Shown in pieces: positions 24,828 through 32,812 of a DNA stretch of 32,871 nt (position 1 is its first letter; each line of letters opens with the position of its first letter). The translations under genes were made by a program, and so were the position numbers. Under the pieces are notes generated by a model, which saw nothing but the letters and a program-made list of their open reading frames with translations, was not told the DNA's origin and ran no database searches. The DNA comes from Thermoflexales bacterium (GTDB lineage: Bacteria; Chloroflexota; Anaerolineae; Fen-1058). The DNA is taken from positions 1 to 32,871 of the forward strand of contig JAFGFO010000031.1 in NCBI GenBank assembly GCA_016931085.1. The letters are read 5' to 3'.

Positions 24828-26601
24828 GCCGCTCGGCCGGCGCGGCCCTTGCCCCCAGGCCGGCAGCCTGCTCGACGCGGCGCGCGCCCTGGGCGTGGAC
24901 CTGGCCAGCGTGTGCGGCGGGCACGGCACGTGTGGCAGTTGTCGCGTGCAGATTGTGGCGGGTCACGTGACGCCTGTCACCTCGCGCGAAGAAGGCGAGC
25001 TGACAGACGCCGAGCTAGCCCAAGGTTACCGCCTGGCCTGCCTGGCCAGGCCGCTGAGCGATTGCCGCGTGTACGTGCCGCCCGAGTCGCTCACGGCGCC
25101 GCAGCGTACGCAGGTGGAAGGCCTCGAGGTGCCGGCCGACATCCATCTGTCAGTCGCTCACTGCATGGTGCAGATCGCCCCCCCGTCGTTAGAGGACCTG
25201 CGGGGGGACGACGAGCGCCTGTGCGAAGCGGCGGCAGCCGCCAGCGGCGCCAGCGTTGTCCTGCCCGACATGGAGGTGGCGCGCCAGGCAAGCGCTGAGC
25301 TGCGCCGCTTGGGCTGGCAGGCCCGCGTCACGCTGCGCGGCCGCGAGCTGGTGCATGTGGGCCCCCTCGACGCACCCTGGCTGGGTCTGGCGGTCGATCT
25401 CGGCACGACCAAGATCGCCGCCTACGTCGTGGGGCTGGCCTCGGGCCAGACCCTGGCCGCGCGCGGCGCGATGAACCCCCAGATCGCTTACGGCGAGGAC
25501 GTCATCGCCCGGCTGGTGTACGCCGGCAAGGGGCCGGATGAGGCGACCCACATGCAGACGCTTCTGGCCGGCGGCTTGAGCCGGCTGGCCGCCGAGGCGT
25601 GCGCCAGCATCGGCGCCCGGCCCACTGACATCGTCGACGCGCTCGTCGTCGGCAACACCGCCATGCATCACTTGTTCCTGCGGCTCCCGGTGCAGCAACT
25701 GGCGGTGGCCCCCTACGTGCCGGCGGTGCGCTCGGCGGTGGACGTCAAGGCGCGCGAGCTGGGCTTGAAGCTCGCCTCCGGCGCTTACGTGCACCTGCTC
25801 CCCAATATCGCCGGCTACGTGGGAGCCGACCACGTGGCGATGCTGCTGGCGGCCGGCGTGGCCGACGCGACGGATACCACCCTCGCCATCGACATCGGCA
25901 CCAACACAGAGATGTGCCTGGCGTACGAGGGGCGGCTGACCAGCCTGTCGTGCGCGTCAGGGCCGGCATTCGAGGGTGCCCACATCACCTTCGGTATGCG
26001 GGCCGCACCGGGCGCGATCGAGCGCGTGCGGATCGTCGACGGCCAGGCCGAGTACAAGACGATCGGCGACGAGCCGCCCGTGGGCCTGTGTGGCTCGGGA
26101 TTGCTGGACGTCGTCGCACACTTGAGGCGGGCGGGTTTGTTGGATGCCAGGGGCCGGCTGGCGGGGCAAAGCCAGAAAACAGCGGGCGAGGCTGAGTTCG
26201 TCATTGCCAGCGAGGCCGAAACCGGCAACGGCCGCGCCATCACGGTGACGCAGCACGATATCCGCGAGCTGCAACTGGCCAAGGGCGCCATCCGCGCTGG
26301 CATCGAGACGCTGCTGCGGGACGCGGGTGTGACGGCCGGCCAGGTGACGCGGGTGATCATCGCCGGCGCGTTCGGTACCTACATCGACGTCGCGAGCGCG
26401 ATGACCATCGGCCTGCTGCCCGAGCTGCCGCTGGAGCGCGTCACGCAGGTGGGCAATGCCGCCGGCACGGGCGCGCGGCTGGCGTTGATCTCGCGGGCAC
26501 AGCGCCAGAAAGCGCACGAGCTGGCGCAGCGGGTGCGCTATCTCGAGCTGGCGCGCTCGCCAGGCTTTATGCGCACTTTCGCCGAGGCGATGTTCCTGTA
26601 A
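24805..26601 (+). CDS. ASKHA-domain 2Fe-2S protein, RACo-like corrinoid reductive activator
   Basis: This 598-residue protein has an N-terminal 2Fe-2S ferredoxin domain, with the cluster motif CGGHGTCGSC at about residues 35-44 and the fourth Cys in RLACLARP. A linker follows, then a large actin-like ASKHA ATPase domain with LGLAVDLGTTKIAAYVV, GNTAMHHLFL, LAIDIGTNTEMCL, GLCGSGLLD and GAFGTYIDVASAMTIGLLPE. The family uses ATP to reduce the corrinoid cofactor of methyl-transfer proteins back to Co(I). I chose the TTG at 24805 because AGGAGGG lies four bases upstream; an ATG at 24697 would add residues with no family resemblance. No corrinoid protein or methyltransferase is in the window. Confidence 0.9.
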   Translation: MPYTIEFEPLGRRGPCPQAGSLLDAARALGVDLASVCGGHGTCGSCRVQIVAGHVTPVTSREEGELTDAELAQGYRLACLARPLSDCRVYVPPESLTAPQRTQVEGLEVPADIHLSVAHCMVQIAPPSLEDLRGDDERLCEAAAAASGASVVLPDMEVARQASAELRRLGWQARVTLRGRELVHVGPLDAPWLGLAVDLGTTKIAAYVVGLASGQTLAARGAMNPQIAYGEDVIARLVYAGKGPDEATHMQTLLAGGLSRLAAEACASIGARPTDIVDALVVGNTAMHHLFLRLPVQQLAVAPYVPAVRSAVDVKARELGLKLASGAYVHLLPNIAGYVGADHVAMLLAAGVADATDTTLAIDIGTNTEMCLAYEGRLTSLSCASGPAFEGAHITFGMRAAPGAIERVRIVDGQAEYKTIGDEPPVGLCGSGLLDVVAHLRRAGLLDARGRLAGQSQKTAGEAEFVIASEAETGNGRAITVTQHDIRELQLAKGAIRAGIETLLRDAGVTAGQVTRVIIAGAFGTYIDVASAMTIGLLPELPLERVTQVGNAAGTGARLALISRAQRQKAHELAQRVRYLELARSPGFMRTFAEAMFL

Positions 26602-26692
26602 AGTTGGTGCAGCGCCAACTAAGGGTGCGCGTCACACTTTTGCATTCGGGCGAGTTGGCTATCTATTCAGTTTCTTGAACAAGGAGGTATGG

Positions 26693-27217
26693 ATGGCACG
26701 CGAAACGATAGCGGTTGACCAATTTCTGACCAGGATATACCATCTGTGGGACAAGCAGTGGTTCTTGCTGACGAGCGGCGATTTTGCCCGGGGCCACTAT
26801 AACACCATGACGGTGTCCTGGGGCAGCATGGGGGTGATGTGGAACCGCCCCTTTGTACAGGTGGTCGTGCGCCCCACACGCTACACCCACCAGTTTATGG
26901 AGCAGTATGGCACCTTTACGCTCTGCGCGTTTTCGGATACCTATCGCAAGGCGCTGAACTTGCTGGGTTCCAGGTCGGGGCGCGACGGCGACAAGATCGC
27001 CCAGGCCGGGCTGACGCCCATCGCCTCCACGCAGGTCGCCGCGCCCGCTTTTGCCGAGGCCGAGTTGATCCTCGAGTGCAAAAAGATGTATTGGGACGAT
27101 TTTGACCCGACCCACTTCCTGGACCCCAAAATCGAGGAAAACTATGCCAAGCGAGATTATCACCGGGTTTACTTTGGACAGGTGATGGCGATCTACGCGG
27201 AAGCCGCGTACAGGTGA
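26693..27217 (+). CDS. Flavin reductase-like FMN-binding protein (flavoredoxin type)
   Basis: This 174-residue protein has the split-barrel flavin reductase fold. It begins with a short N-terminal segment, and TSGDFARGHYNTMTVSWGSMGVMWN and RPTRYTHQFMEQYGTFTLCAF correspond to FMN-binding strands. Flavoredoxins carry electrons or reduce flavin, usually in anaerobes. The ATG at 26693 is preferred because AAGGAGG is six bases upstream; an earlier in-frame ATG at 26675 has none. It is 16 bp upstream of a response-regulator gene and probably in the same transcript. A hairpin AGTTGG/CCAACT at 26602-26620 separates it from RACo without a U-tract. Confidence 0.8.
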   Translation: MARETIAVDQFLTRIYHLWDKQWFLLTSGDFARGHYNTMTVSWGSMGVMWNRPFVQVVVRPTRYTHQFMEQYGTFTLCAFSDTYRKALNLLGSRSGRDGDKIAQAGLTPIASTQVAAPAFAEAELILECKKMYWDDFDPTHFLDPKIEENYAKRDYHRVYFGQVMAIYAEAAYR

Positions 27218-27233
27218 GCCGTGAAGGAGTAAC

Positions 27234-27962
27234 ATGGCAGCTGAACGCCTTCTGGTCGTCGAAGACGAACGCTCGGTGGCGCGGGGCCTGGAATATGGCT
27301 TGAAGAAGGAGGGCTTTGGCGTGCTGCTGGCTGAGACGGGCCAGCAGGCGCTCGATCTCGTTCACAGCCAGGACCCGCACCTCATCTTGCTGGACATCCG
27401 CTTGCCGGACATGAGCGGATTCGACGTGTGCCGGCAACTGCGCGCCGAGGGCAAGCGCCAGCCCATCTTGATGCTCACCGCCCGCGACGAGGAAATGGAC
27501 AAGGTGCTGGGCCTCGAGCTGGGCGCTGACGATTACGTGGTCAAGCCCTACAGCTTGCGCGAGTTAATTTCGCGCATTCGAGCCTTGCTGCGCCGGGCCT
27601 ACGGCGAGCTGGCAAGCGCTTCCCCAGGCGATCGCTTGACATTCGGAGACGTGGAAATTGACCTGGAGAAATTGCAAGTGTACCGGCGCGGGCAAATGGT
27701 CTACCTTACACCCATCGAGTTTCGCCTGCTGCGCTGCCTGGCCAGCAACCCCGGACGGCCCTTTAGCCGCGACGAATTGATCGAGACCATCTGGGGCTAC
27801 GACAGCGACGTCGGCAGTGACCGCACCATCGATGTTCACGTCCGGCACCTGCGCGAAAAGCTGGAGGATAACCCGGCCGACCCGCGCTGGCTGGTGACGG
27901 TGCGCGGGGTGGGCTACAAGCTGGCAGATAGAGACGCCACGCGAAGCGGAGATGTCAGATAG
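27234..27962 (+). CDS. OmpR/PhoB-family response regulator
   Basis: This 242-residue DNA-binding regulator has a receiver domain with Asp54 in LLDIRLPDMSG, Lys in VVKPYSLRELISR, and the acidic pair in VVEDE. A C-terminal winged helix follows with LTPIEFRLLRCLASNPGRPFSRDEL and DRTIDVHVRHLREKLE. AAGGAG precedes the start. It lies upstream of a histidine kinase with its own promoter and an HtrA protease, so it probably controls some of them. The C-terminal TRSGDVR is encoded partly by a 12-bp motif also found at the end of the Clp gene. Confidence 0.95.
   Translation: MAAERLLVVEDERSVARGLEYGLKKEGFGVLLAETGQQALDLVHSQDPHLILLDIRLPDMSGFDVCRQLRAEGKRQPILMLTARDEEMDKVLGLELGADDYVVKPYSLRELISRIRALLRRAYGELASASPGDRLTFGDVEIDLEKLQVYRRGQMVYLTPIEFRLLRCLASNPGRPFSRDELIETIWGYDSDVGSDRTIDVHVRHLREKLEDNPADPRWLVTVRGVGYKLADRDATRSGDVR
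27939..27950 (+). repeat. 12-bp dispersed motif ACGCGAAGCGGA, second copy
   Basis: Identical in sequence and reading frame to 11028-11039, this also lies in the last codons of a gene and gives Thr-Arg-Ser-Gly. Confidence 0.6.
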
Positions 27963-27979
27963 AGATAGACTGGTTCTAT

Positions 27980-28013
27980 CCCCGGCCTCGTGTCCTCAGG
28001 CCGGGGTTTTTTT
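27980..28013 (+). terminator. Rho-independent terminator after the response regulator
   Basis: CCCCGGCCT (27980-27988) pairs with AGGCCGGGG (27998-28006) across 9 bases and is followed by seven T residues. Confidence 0.95.
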
Positions 28014-28024
28014 GTTGCGAAATC

Positions 28025-28051
28025 TTGACAAAAGTCTAACGGCTTTATAAC
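28025..28051 (+). promoter_or_regulatory. Promoter of the histidine kinase gene
   Basis: A perfect TTGACA (28025-28030) precedes TATAAC (28046-28051) with a short 15-bp spacer. The short spacing suggests the promoter may be weak or activator-dependent. Confidence 0.5.
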
Positions 28052-28073
28052 AGTTTCGTGTTATGCTTGGAGT

Positions 28074-29696
28074 ATGAATAGGACGATGTTTCATTCACTG
28101 CGGTGGCGATTGATAGGCAGTTACGTCGTGTTGACGCTGGTCACGGTGAGCGTGATCGGCGTGCTGGCTTTGTCCGTGGTGCAGCGGCACGCCGAGCAGC
28201 AGGAAAAAGACTACCTGGCCTCCAACGCTCAGACGGTGGCGCGGCAAGCGCTGCCGTACATGTGGCCCGGCGTGCACCCTTTTGAATTGCAAGAACTGGC
28301 CCAGACGGCCGCCTTTTTGGGCAACATGCGCGTGCGGATACTGGACTACCGGCACGAGGTGATGGCCGATTCCGGCCCGCGCGCCGAGGCGCAAGAGTTC
28401 GTGTGGGTGGTGCCTTCGACAGTTAGCTCGCAAGCCTGGGATACCTCGCTGGTGATGATGTTGCCGTCAGGTGGCACGCTGGTGATGCCGATCCAGCACG
28501 ATGGACAGGTGGGTTATGCGCAGTTGCCTTCCGATGCCAGCTATGTCATCGTGCGCCGGGTTGAAACAGCCTGGGGCAGCCGGCTCGTTTTTGGTGTGAG
28601 ACAAGAGCAGGCCGCACAGCCGCCTTCGACTCCAACGGCCCAGACCACACTGCCGCGTTCACAGCGCGTCGCCAGCGTGCCGATTGGCGACGCGGATAAG
28701 CCGTTGGGTTATGTGGAGTTGAGCGGTGGGCCAGATTTTGGCGCACAGACTATAGAAACGACTCGCCGTGCATTCCTGCTGGCGGGCGGCGGGGCGGCGT
28801 TGATGGCCATTGTTGTTGGCTTGTTGGTCAGCGCGGGACTGACCGCTCCGTTGCGCCGCTTGACGGCGGCCGCCGGCCAGATGAGCAGCAGCAATCTTTC
28901 GGCGCGTGTGCAACTGCACGGGCAAGACGAAATCGGACAACTGGCAGGACAATTCAATCTGATGGCCGAGCGCCTGCAAGCCAGCTTTGCCGAACTGGCC
29001 GCCGAGCGTGACGCCTTGCGCCGCTTCATCGCGGACGCTTCTCACGAGCTGCGCACGCCCATCACGGCTCTGAAAACATTCAATGAATTGCTGCAGAATG
29101 CGGCCGAGGATGACTCGGCCGCCCGCGCCGAATTTTTGGCCGAGAGCCAGGCCCAGCTTGACCGCCTGGAATGGATCACGCATAACCTGCTCGACCTGTC
29201 CAGGCTGGATGCCGGCCTGGCCGAGCTGGATAAAGCCAGTCACGACGCGCGCGAGGTGATCGAGGCCGCCGCCGCCCCCTTCAAAACACTGGTGGCGGAT
29301 AAGGGTGTCAGCTTGTCAATCCGGGTGCCGGCCGCCATGCAACTGTATGGCGACCGCGCGCGGATTGAAATGGCCTTGTCCAACCTGGTGGATAACGCGC
29401 TCAAGTTTACCCCCAGCGGGGGTCAGATCGAGATCGGCGCGCAGCCGCTTGGCGAGATGACGCACGTGTGGGTGCGTGACAGCGGAAGGGGCATCGACCC
29501 GGCTGATTTGCCGCGCGTCTTTGATCGCTTCTATCGCGGCAAGGCCAGCCCGCCCGGCGGCAGCGGCCTGGGCTTGGCTATCGTGCAAAGCATCGTCCAG
29601 GCTCACAGCGGCCGCGTCTCGGTCGAGAGCGAGTTGGGCCGCGGCAGCCGCTTCGTCGTCGAGCTGCCAATGGCAGCGTGCAGGCCTCACACTTGA
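28074..29696 (+). CDS. Membrane sensor histidine kinase (HAMP-HisKA-HATPase)
   Basis: This protein of about 540 residues has a first membrane helix near residues 12-32, an extracytoplasmic sensor region of about 200 residues with no recognised domain, and a second helix near 222-246. HAMP follows, then HisKA with His324 in DASHELRTPITALKTFNELL, and HATPase with N-box LSNLVDNALKF, G1 VRDSGRGIDPADL and G2 GGSGLGLAIV. The start may be the ATG at 28074, though its GGAG is only one base away, or the in-frame ATG at 28086. It pairs with the upstream OmpR-type regulator and is followed by HtrA 46 bp downstream, as in CssRS/CpxRA-type envelope stress systems. Confidence 0.92.
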   Translation: MNRTMFHSLRWRLIGSYVVLTLVTVSVIGVLALSVVQRHAEQQEKDYLASNAQTVARQALPYMWPGVHPFELQELAQTAAFLGNMRVRILDYRHEVMADSGPRAEAQEFVWVVPSTVSSQAWDTSLVMMLPSGGTLVMPIQHDGQVGYAQLPSDASYVIVRRVETAWGSRLVFGVRQEQAAQPPSTPTAQTTLPRSQRVASVPIGDADKPLGYVELSGGPDFGAQTIETTRRAFLLAGGGAALMAIVVGLLVSAGLTAPLRRLTAAAGQMSSSNLSARVQLHGQDEIGQLAGQFNLMAERLQASFAELAAERDALRRFIADASHELRTPITALKTFNELLQNAAEDDSAARAEFLAESQAQLDRLEWITHNLLDLSRLDAGLAELDKASHDAREVIEAAAAPFKTLVADKGVSLSIRVPAAMQLYGDRARIEMALSNLVDNALKFTPSGGQIEIGAQPLGEMTHVWVRDSGRGIDPADLPRVFDRFYRGKASPPGGSGLGLAIVQSIVQAHSGRVSVESELGRGSRFVVELPMAACRPHT

Positions 29697-29720
29697 GACC
29701 TTGAACCTGAAACTTGAAAC
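29692..29720 (+). repeat. Heptamer tandem array, YYTGAAA family
   Basis: Four 7-bp units, CTTGAGA, CCTTGAA, CCTGAAA and CTTGAAA, are followed by C. The kinase's TGA stop (29694-29696) is bases 3-5 of the first unit, the same register as in the related array at 3498. Confidence 0.8.
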
Positions 29721-29742
29721 TATTTTAAATAGGGAGGTTGAA

Positions 29743-31011
29743 ATGCTAAAGCGTTATGTGATCATCACACTGGTACTGATTTCTGTATTGTTTTTGACAG
29801 GCTGCAGCACGCCGGGTCTGCTGGTACGGCAGGCCTCTAGACTTTTACTCGAGCGGCAGGAAGTGGTCGAGGCGGCAGCCGCCCCAACCCCCACGCCTCA
29901 GCCGCCCGTGGTGGCCGCTTCGGGCGGCGCGGTGGCCGCGCTCGAGGGCACGCTGGAAAACATCTACGCCAGGGTCAACCCCTCGGTCGTCCATATCCGC
30001 GTGGTTCAAAAGCAGCAGCTCAATTCCACGCTGCCGCAAATGCCCGACTTGCCCGATATACCTGGGTTTCAGTTCGGACAGCCCGACTCGGACACGCCCC
30101 AGGAATTCTATCAGCAAGGCGTGGGCTCCGGCTTCGTGTGGGATAAACAGGGACACATCGTCACCAACAACCACGTCGTGGCCGGCGCCGACAAGATCGA
30201 GGTGACTTTCTCCGACGGCACCATCGTCCCAGCCGAGCTGGTCGGCGCCGACCCGGATAGCGACCTGGCCGTGGTGAAAGTAGACCTGCCGGCCGGACAG
30301 TTGTACCCGGTGGAGATGGCTGACTCGACCCAGGTCAAGGTCGGCGAGCTGGTCGTCGCCATCGGCAACCCCTTTGGCCTGCAGGGCACCATGACGGTCG
30401 GCTTCGTCAGCGCCTTGGGCAGGTCGCTGCCCACAGACACGAACGGGCAAGGCGCGTCTTATACGATCCCCGACATCATCCAGACCGATGCCTCTCTCAA
30501 CCCCGGCAATTCGGGCGGCGTTTTGGTAGACGATCAAGGCCGTGTCATCGGCGTGCCCTCGGCGATCGAATCCTCCGTGGGCACTTCGGCCGGGGTCGGC
30601 TTTGTCATCCCCTCCGCGATCGTGCAAAATGTGGTGCCGGAATTGATCCGCTCGAGCCATTACGACCACCCGCGCATCGGCATCAGTGGCACGACGCTCA
30701 CGCCTGATCTGGCCAAGGCCATGGACTTGCCGGCCGAGCAACGCGGCGTATTGGTGATCGAAGTCATGGCCGGCAGCGCGGCGGATAGGGCCGGCCTGCG
30801 CGGCAGCGACCGCCAGGTGACGATCGACGGGGCGCAAGCCCGCGTGGGCGGTGACGTGATCACGGCCATTGATGGGCAGGAGGTGAAGAAATTCGATGAC
30901 CTGGTGACCTACCTGGCCCGTTCCACCAAGGTGGGACAGACCATCACCCTCACCGTGCTGCGGCAGGGCCAAGAGAAGACACTCGAGGTGACTTTGGAAG
31001 CACGCCAGTGA
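29743..31011 (+). CDS. HtrA/DegP-like serine protease lipoprotein with PDZ domain
   Basis: This 422-residue extracytoplasmic quality-control protease has an N-terminal signal ending in the lipobox LTGC with Cys21, predicting a lipid-anchored protein. A Pro/Ala linker follows, then a trypsin-like domain with catalytic His144 (TNNHVVAG), Asp174 (DSDLAVVKVD) and Ser257 (LNPGNSGGVLVD). One C-terminal PDZ domain contains GVLVIEVMAGSAADRAGLRG and GDVITAIDGQEV. Most HtrA proteins are soluble periplasmic or single-helix anchored, so the lipobox is a notable variant. The start has AGGGAGG upstream. It is downstream of a sensor kinase and regulator that probably govern it. Confidence 0.93.
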   Translation: MLKRYVIITLVLISVLFLTGCSTPGLLVRQASRLLLERQEVVEAAAAPTPTPQPPVVAASGGAVAALEGTLENIYARVNPSVVHIRVVQKQQLNSTLPQMPDLPDIPGFQFGQPDSDTPQEFYQQGVGSGFVWDKQGHIVTNNHVVAGADKIEVTFSDGTIVPAELVGADPDSDLAVVKVDLPAGQLYPVEMADSTQVKVGELVVAIGNPFGLQGTMTVGFVSALGRSLPTDTNGQGASYTIPDIIQTDASLNPGNSGGVLVDDQGRVIGVPSAIESSVGTSAGVGFVIPSAIVQNVVPELIRSSHYDHPRIGISGTTLTPDLAKAMDLPAEQRGVLVIEVMAGSAADRAGLRGSDRQVTIDGAQARVGGDVITAIDGQEVKKFDDLVTYLARSTKVGQTITLTVLRQGQEKTLEVTLEARQ

Positions 31012-31017
31012 CGCGCG

Positions 31018-31075
31018 AAAGCTTCTAGACCAGGGTGGCGATCCGCATGATCGCCACCTTGAGGGTCTAGCTTTT
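31018..31075. terminator. Long bidirectional terminator hairpin between htrA and the PfkB gene
   Basis: GGTGGCGAT (31034-31042) pairs perfectly with ATCGCCACC (31050-31058) across a 7-base loop. An outer TAGACC/GGTCTA pairing and an AAAGCT/AGCTTT base surround it. T4 ends the plus side and A-rich sequence precedes the minus side. The PfkB TAG stop is inside the right arm. Confidence 0.8.
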
Positions 31076-31975
31076 AAAAAACCGTTCCAATTGAGCCGGC
31101 CTGATGAGTTGAGACGAGGAGGCCTTTTGCGTGCAAGTGTAGCGCGCCGCGACCTGGCCGCGCCGGACAGAGTCCTGCGGCGAGTAACCCTCCAACACGT
31201 AGCTGGACAGGAAGCCCACCGCCAGGCCATCCCCCGCCCCATTCGTGTCGATCACCGCTCCGGCCATGTCCACCGGCTCGAAAAAGCGGACGCCGGCCGC
31301 GCTGCCCAAGGCGCAGCCCCGCGCGCCCATGCCCACGACGACGATTTGGCCGGGCTTTAGCTCCAGACACGCCTCGATCATGGCGGTGGGGTCGTCCATG
31401 TTGGTGGCGGAAAAGAACAAGATGTCGGCGTGCTGGATGAAATCGCGCCGGTAGGGATCGTCCAGGCGGACCACGTCTTGGATGTCGCACGAGATGGTCA
31501 GGCCACATTCTCGGGCGATGGGCAGCAGGCGGCGTGCCCAGTTGGGAATGTTGAAATGCGCCAGCCGCGCCTGGGACAAGACGCTGCGGCAGAGCGCCAG
31601 GTCAGGCTGGAGCGTCATGTGGCTCTTGCCGTCGTAAAAATTCTTGCGCCGCCCGTCCGGGTACATCAAGTTGACGCTGCGGCTGGTGCCGGCCGGATCG
31701 ACGAACAAGGCGGTGGTGTCCACCCCATCGCGGGCGAACTCGTCGCGGATCCAGCGGCCAAGCGGATCGTCGCCGACGTAGCCGATGAAGGCGGTCCTTT
31801 TGCCCAGTTGGGCAAAGCCGCGGCTGGCGTAACCGCCGGCTTGCCCAACGTAATCCAGGTCCTCCGTAAAGTTGGACTCGACGCTCAGGTCGATCGTCTG
31901 GCCATAGACATTGGTGTCGATGCCGACGTTTCCTACGACGACGACGTCAAAAGTCTTGTCAAAAGTTTCCGTCAT
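31067..31975 (-). CDS. PfkB-family carbohydrate kinase
   Basis: This 302-residue ribokinase-like enzyme is expected to phosphorylate a sugar or nucleoside with ATP. It has VVVVGNVGIDTNVYG at the N-terminus, VGQAGGYASRGFAQLGKRTAFIGYVGDDPLG (family signature 1) near residues 50-80, and AVIDTNGAGDGLAVGFLSSY (signature 2, with the catalytic base Asp in GAGD) near residues 240-260. I chose the ATG at 31975 because AGGGGG lies just upstream; a GTG at 31999 would start inside a heptamer array. It is downstream of a HAD hydrolase on the same strand. The substrate cannot be told from sequence. Confidence 0.9.
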   Translation of the reverse strand: MTETFDKTFDVVVVGNVGIDTNVYGQTIDLSVESNFTEDLDYVGQAGGYASRGFAQLGKRTAFIGYVGDDPLGRWIRDEFARDGVDTTALFVDPAGTSRSVNLMYPDGRRKNFYDGKSHMTLQPDLALCRSVLSQARLAHFNIPNWARRLLPIARECGLTISCDIQDVVRLDDPYRRDFIQHADILFFSATNMDDPTAMIEACLELKPGQIVVVGMGARGCALGSAAGVRFFEPVDMAGAVIDTNGAGDGLAVGFLSSYVLEGYSPQDSVRRGQVAARYTCTQKASSSQLIRPAQLERFFKS

Positions 31976-31987
31976 GCACGCCCCCTG

Positions 31988-32043
31988 TTTACGCTTCACG
32001 TTTCACGCCTTACGTTTTACGTTTCACGTTTTACGTCTTGAGC
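31988..32043. repeat. Heptamer tandem array, TTTACGT/TTCACGT unit
   Basis: Eight consecutive 7-bp units cover 56 bp: TTTACGT twice, TTCACGT twice, TTTACGC, TTCACGC, CTTACGT and the diverged CTTGAGC. The minus-strand HAD gene runs into the array, so its last codons and its TGA stop (32026-32024) come from the repeat. Confidence 0.92.
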
Positions 32044-32749
32044 CTCGTGCGTCAAGCTCTTCGATCAAGGCCGGCACCATGCCCAGGTGCTCGAGCTCAA
32101 TGTACTTCCCCCGGTCCTGGTCTGGCACCGGCACGTTCTCGTGCGCCCAGGTGAGGGCGTTGGGGACATACACCGCCGTCCCCCCCAACGCGACCACCGG
32201 CAAGATGTCCGAACGCAGCGAATTCCCCACCATCAAAAAGCGATCCGGCCTGACGTGATGCCTGGCCAGGATGGCGGCGTAGCTGTCGCGCGTCTTGTCG
32301 CTGACGATCTGGACGTGCGTAAAGTAGGCCTTTAGCCCCGAGCGGGCGACCTTGGCTTCCTGCTCGAACAAATCCCCCTTGGTGATGAGCATCAGGGGAT
32401 ACGAGCCGGCCAGGCTGGCCACGGTCTCTTCGGCGTGCTCCAGGAGCCGGACCCTGGCGCTCAGCATGCCCTTGGCGATGTCGATCACTTGCCGCAGCTC
32501 CGCGCCTCGGATGTGGCCGCCGCTGATCTCGATGGCGGCTTCAACCAGCGACAGCGCAAAGCCCTTGATGCCGTAGCCGTAATAGCCCAGGTTGTCCAGC
32601 TCGATCTGGCGCAGCTTCCGCTCGGCCTGCCCGGCGCTGTGGTAAGGAGCGAGCAGGGCCTCGAAGCGCTCGATGGCCTCGTGGTAAAAGCTTTCGTTGT
32701 GCCACAGCGTGTCGTCGGCGTCAAAGGCAATCATGTCGAATGCAGTCAT
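32024..32749 (-). CDS. HAD-superfamily hydrolase
   Basis: This 241-residue phosphatase-like protein has motif I FDADDTLW (nucleophile Asp10, acid/base Asp12), motif II in LMLITKGD, a Lys in VSDKTRDSY, and motif IV in GNSLRSDILPVVALGG. A helical cap of about 80 residues follows motif I (type C1). I chose the ATG at 32749, which has GGAGG about nine bases upstream; in-frame sequence extends to 32797 without a better site. Its C-terminal Arg-Arg-Lys-Thr and stop are encoded by a heptamer array. Phosphosugars are plausible substrates because a sugar kinase is downstream, but this is inference. Confidence 0.9.
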   Translation of the reverse strand: MTAFDMIAFDADDTLWHNESFYHEAIERFEALLAPYHSAGQAERKLRQIELDNLGYYGYGIKGFALSLVEAAIEISGGHIRGAELRQVIDIAKGMLSARVRLLEHAEETVASLAGSYPLMLITKGDLFEQEAKVARSGLKAYFTHVQIVSDKTRDSYAAILARHHVRPDRFLMVGNSLRSDILPVVALGGTAVYVPNALTWAHENVPVPDQDRGKYIELEHLGMVPALIEELDARGSRRKT

Positions 32750-32812
32750 AGGATGCTTCCTCCGTATGTGTCGTACAGATTTTACGCAGTACCGCAAAAG
32801 TTGCTTTTTTAT

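Noticed and set aside
26602..26620. Terminator after RACo
   Set aside because: AGTTGG/CCAACT can pair but no U-tract follows, so I do not call termination here.
29476..29742. Extended N-terminus for the HtrA protein
   Set aside because: The in-frame upstream region overlaps the kinase gene. The ATG at 29743 has AGGGAGG and starts a lipoprotein signal.
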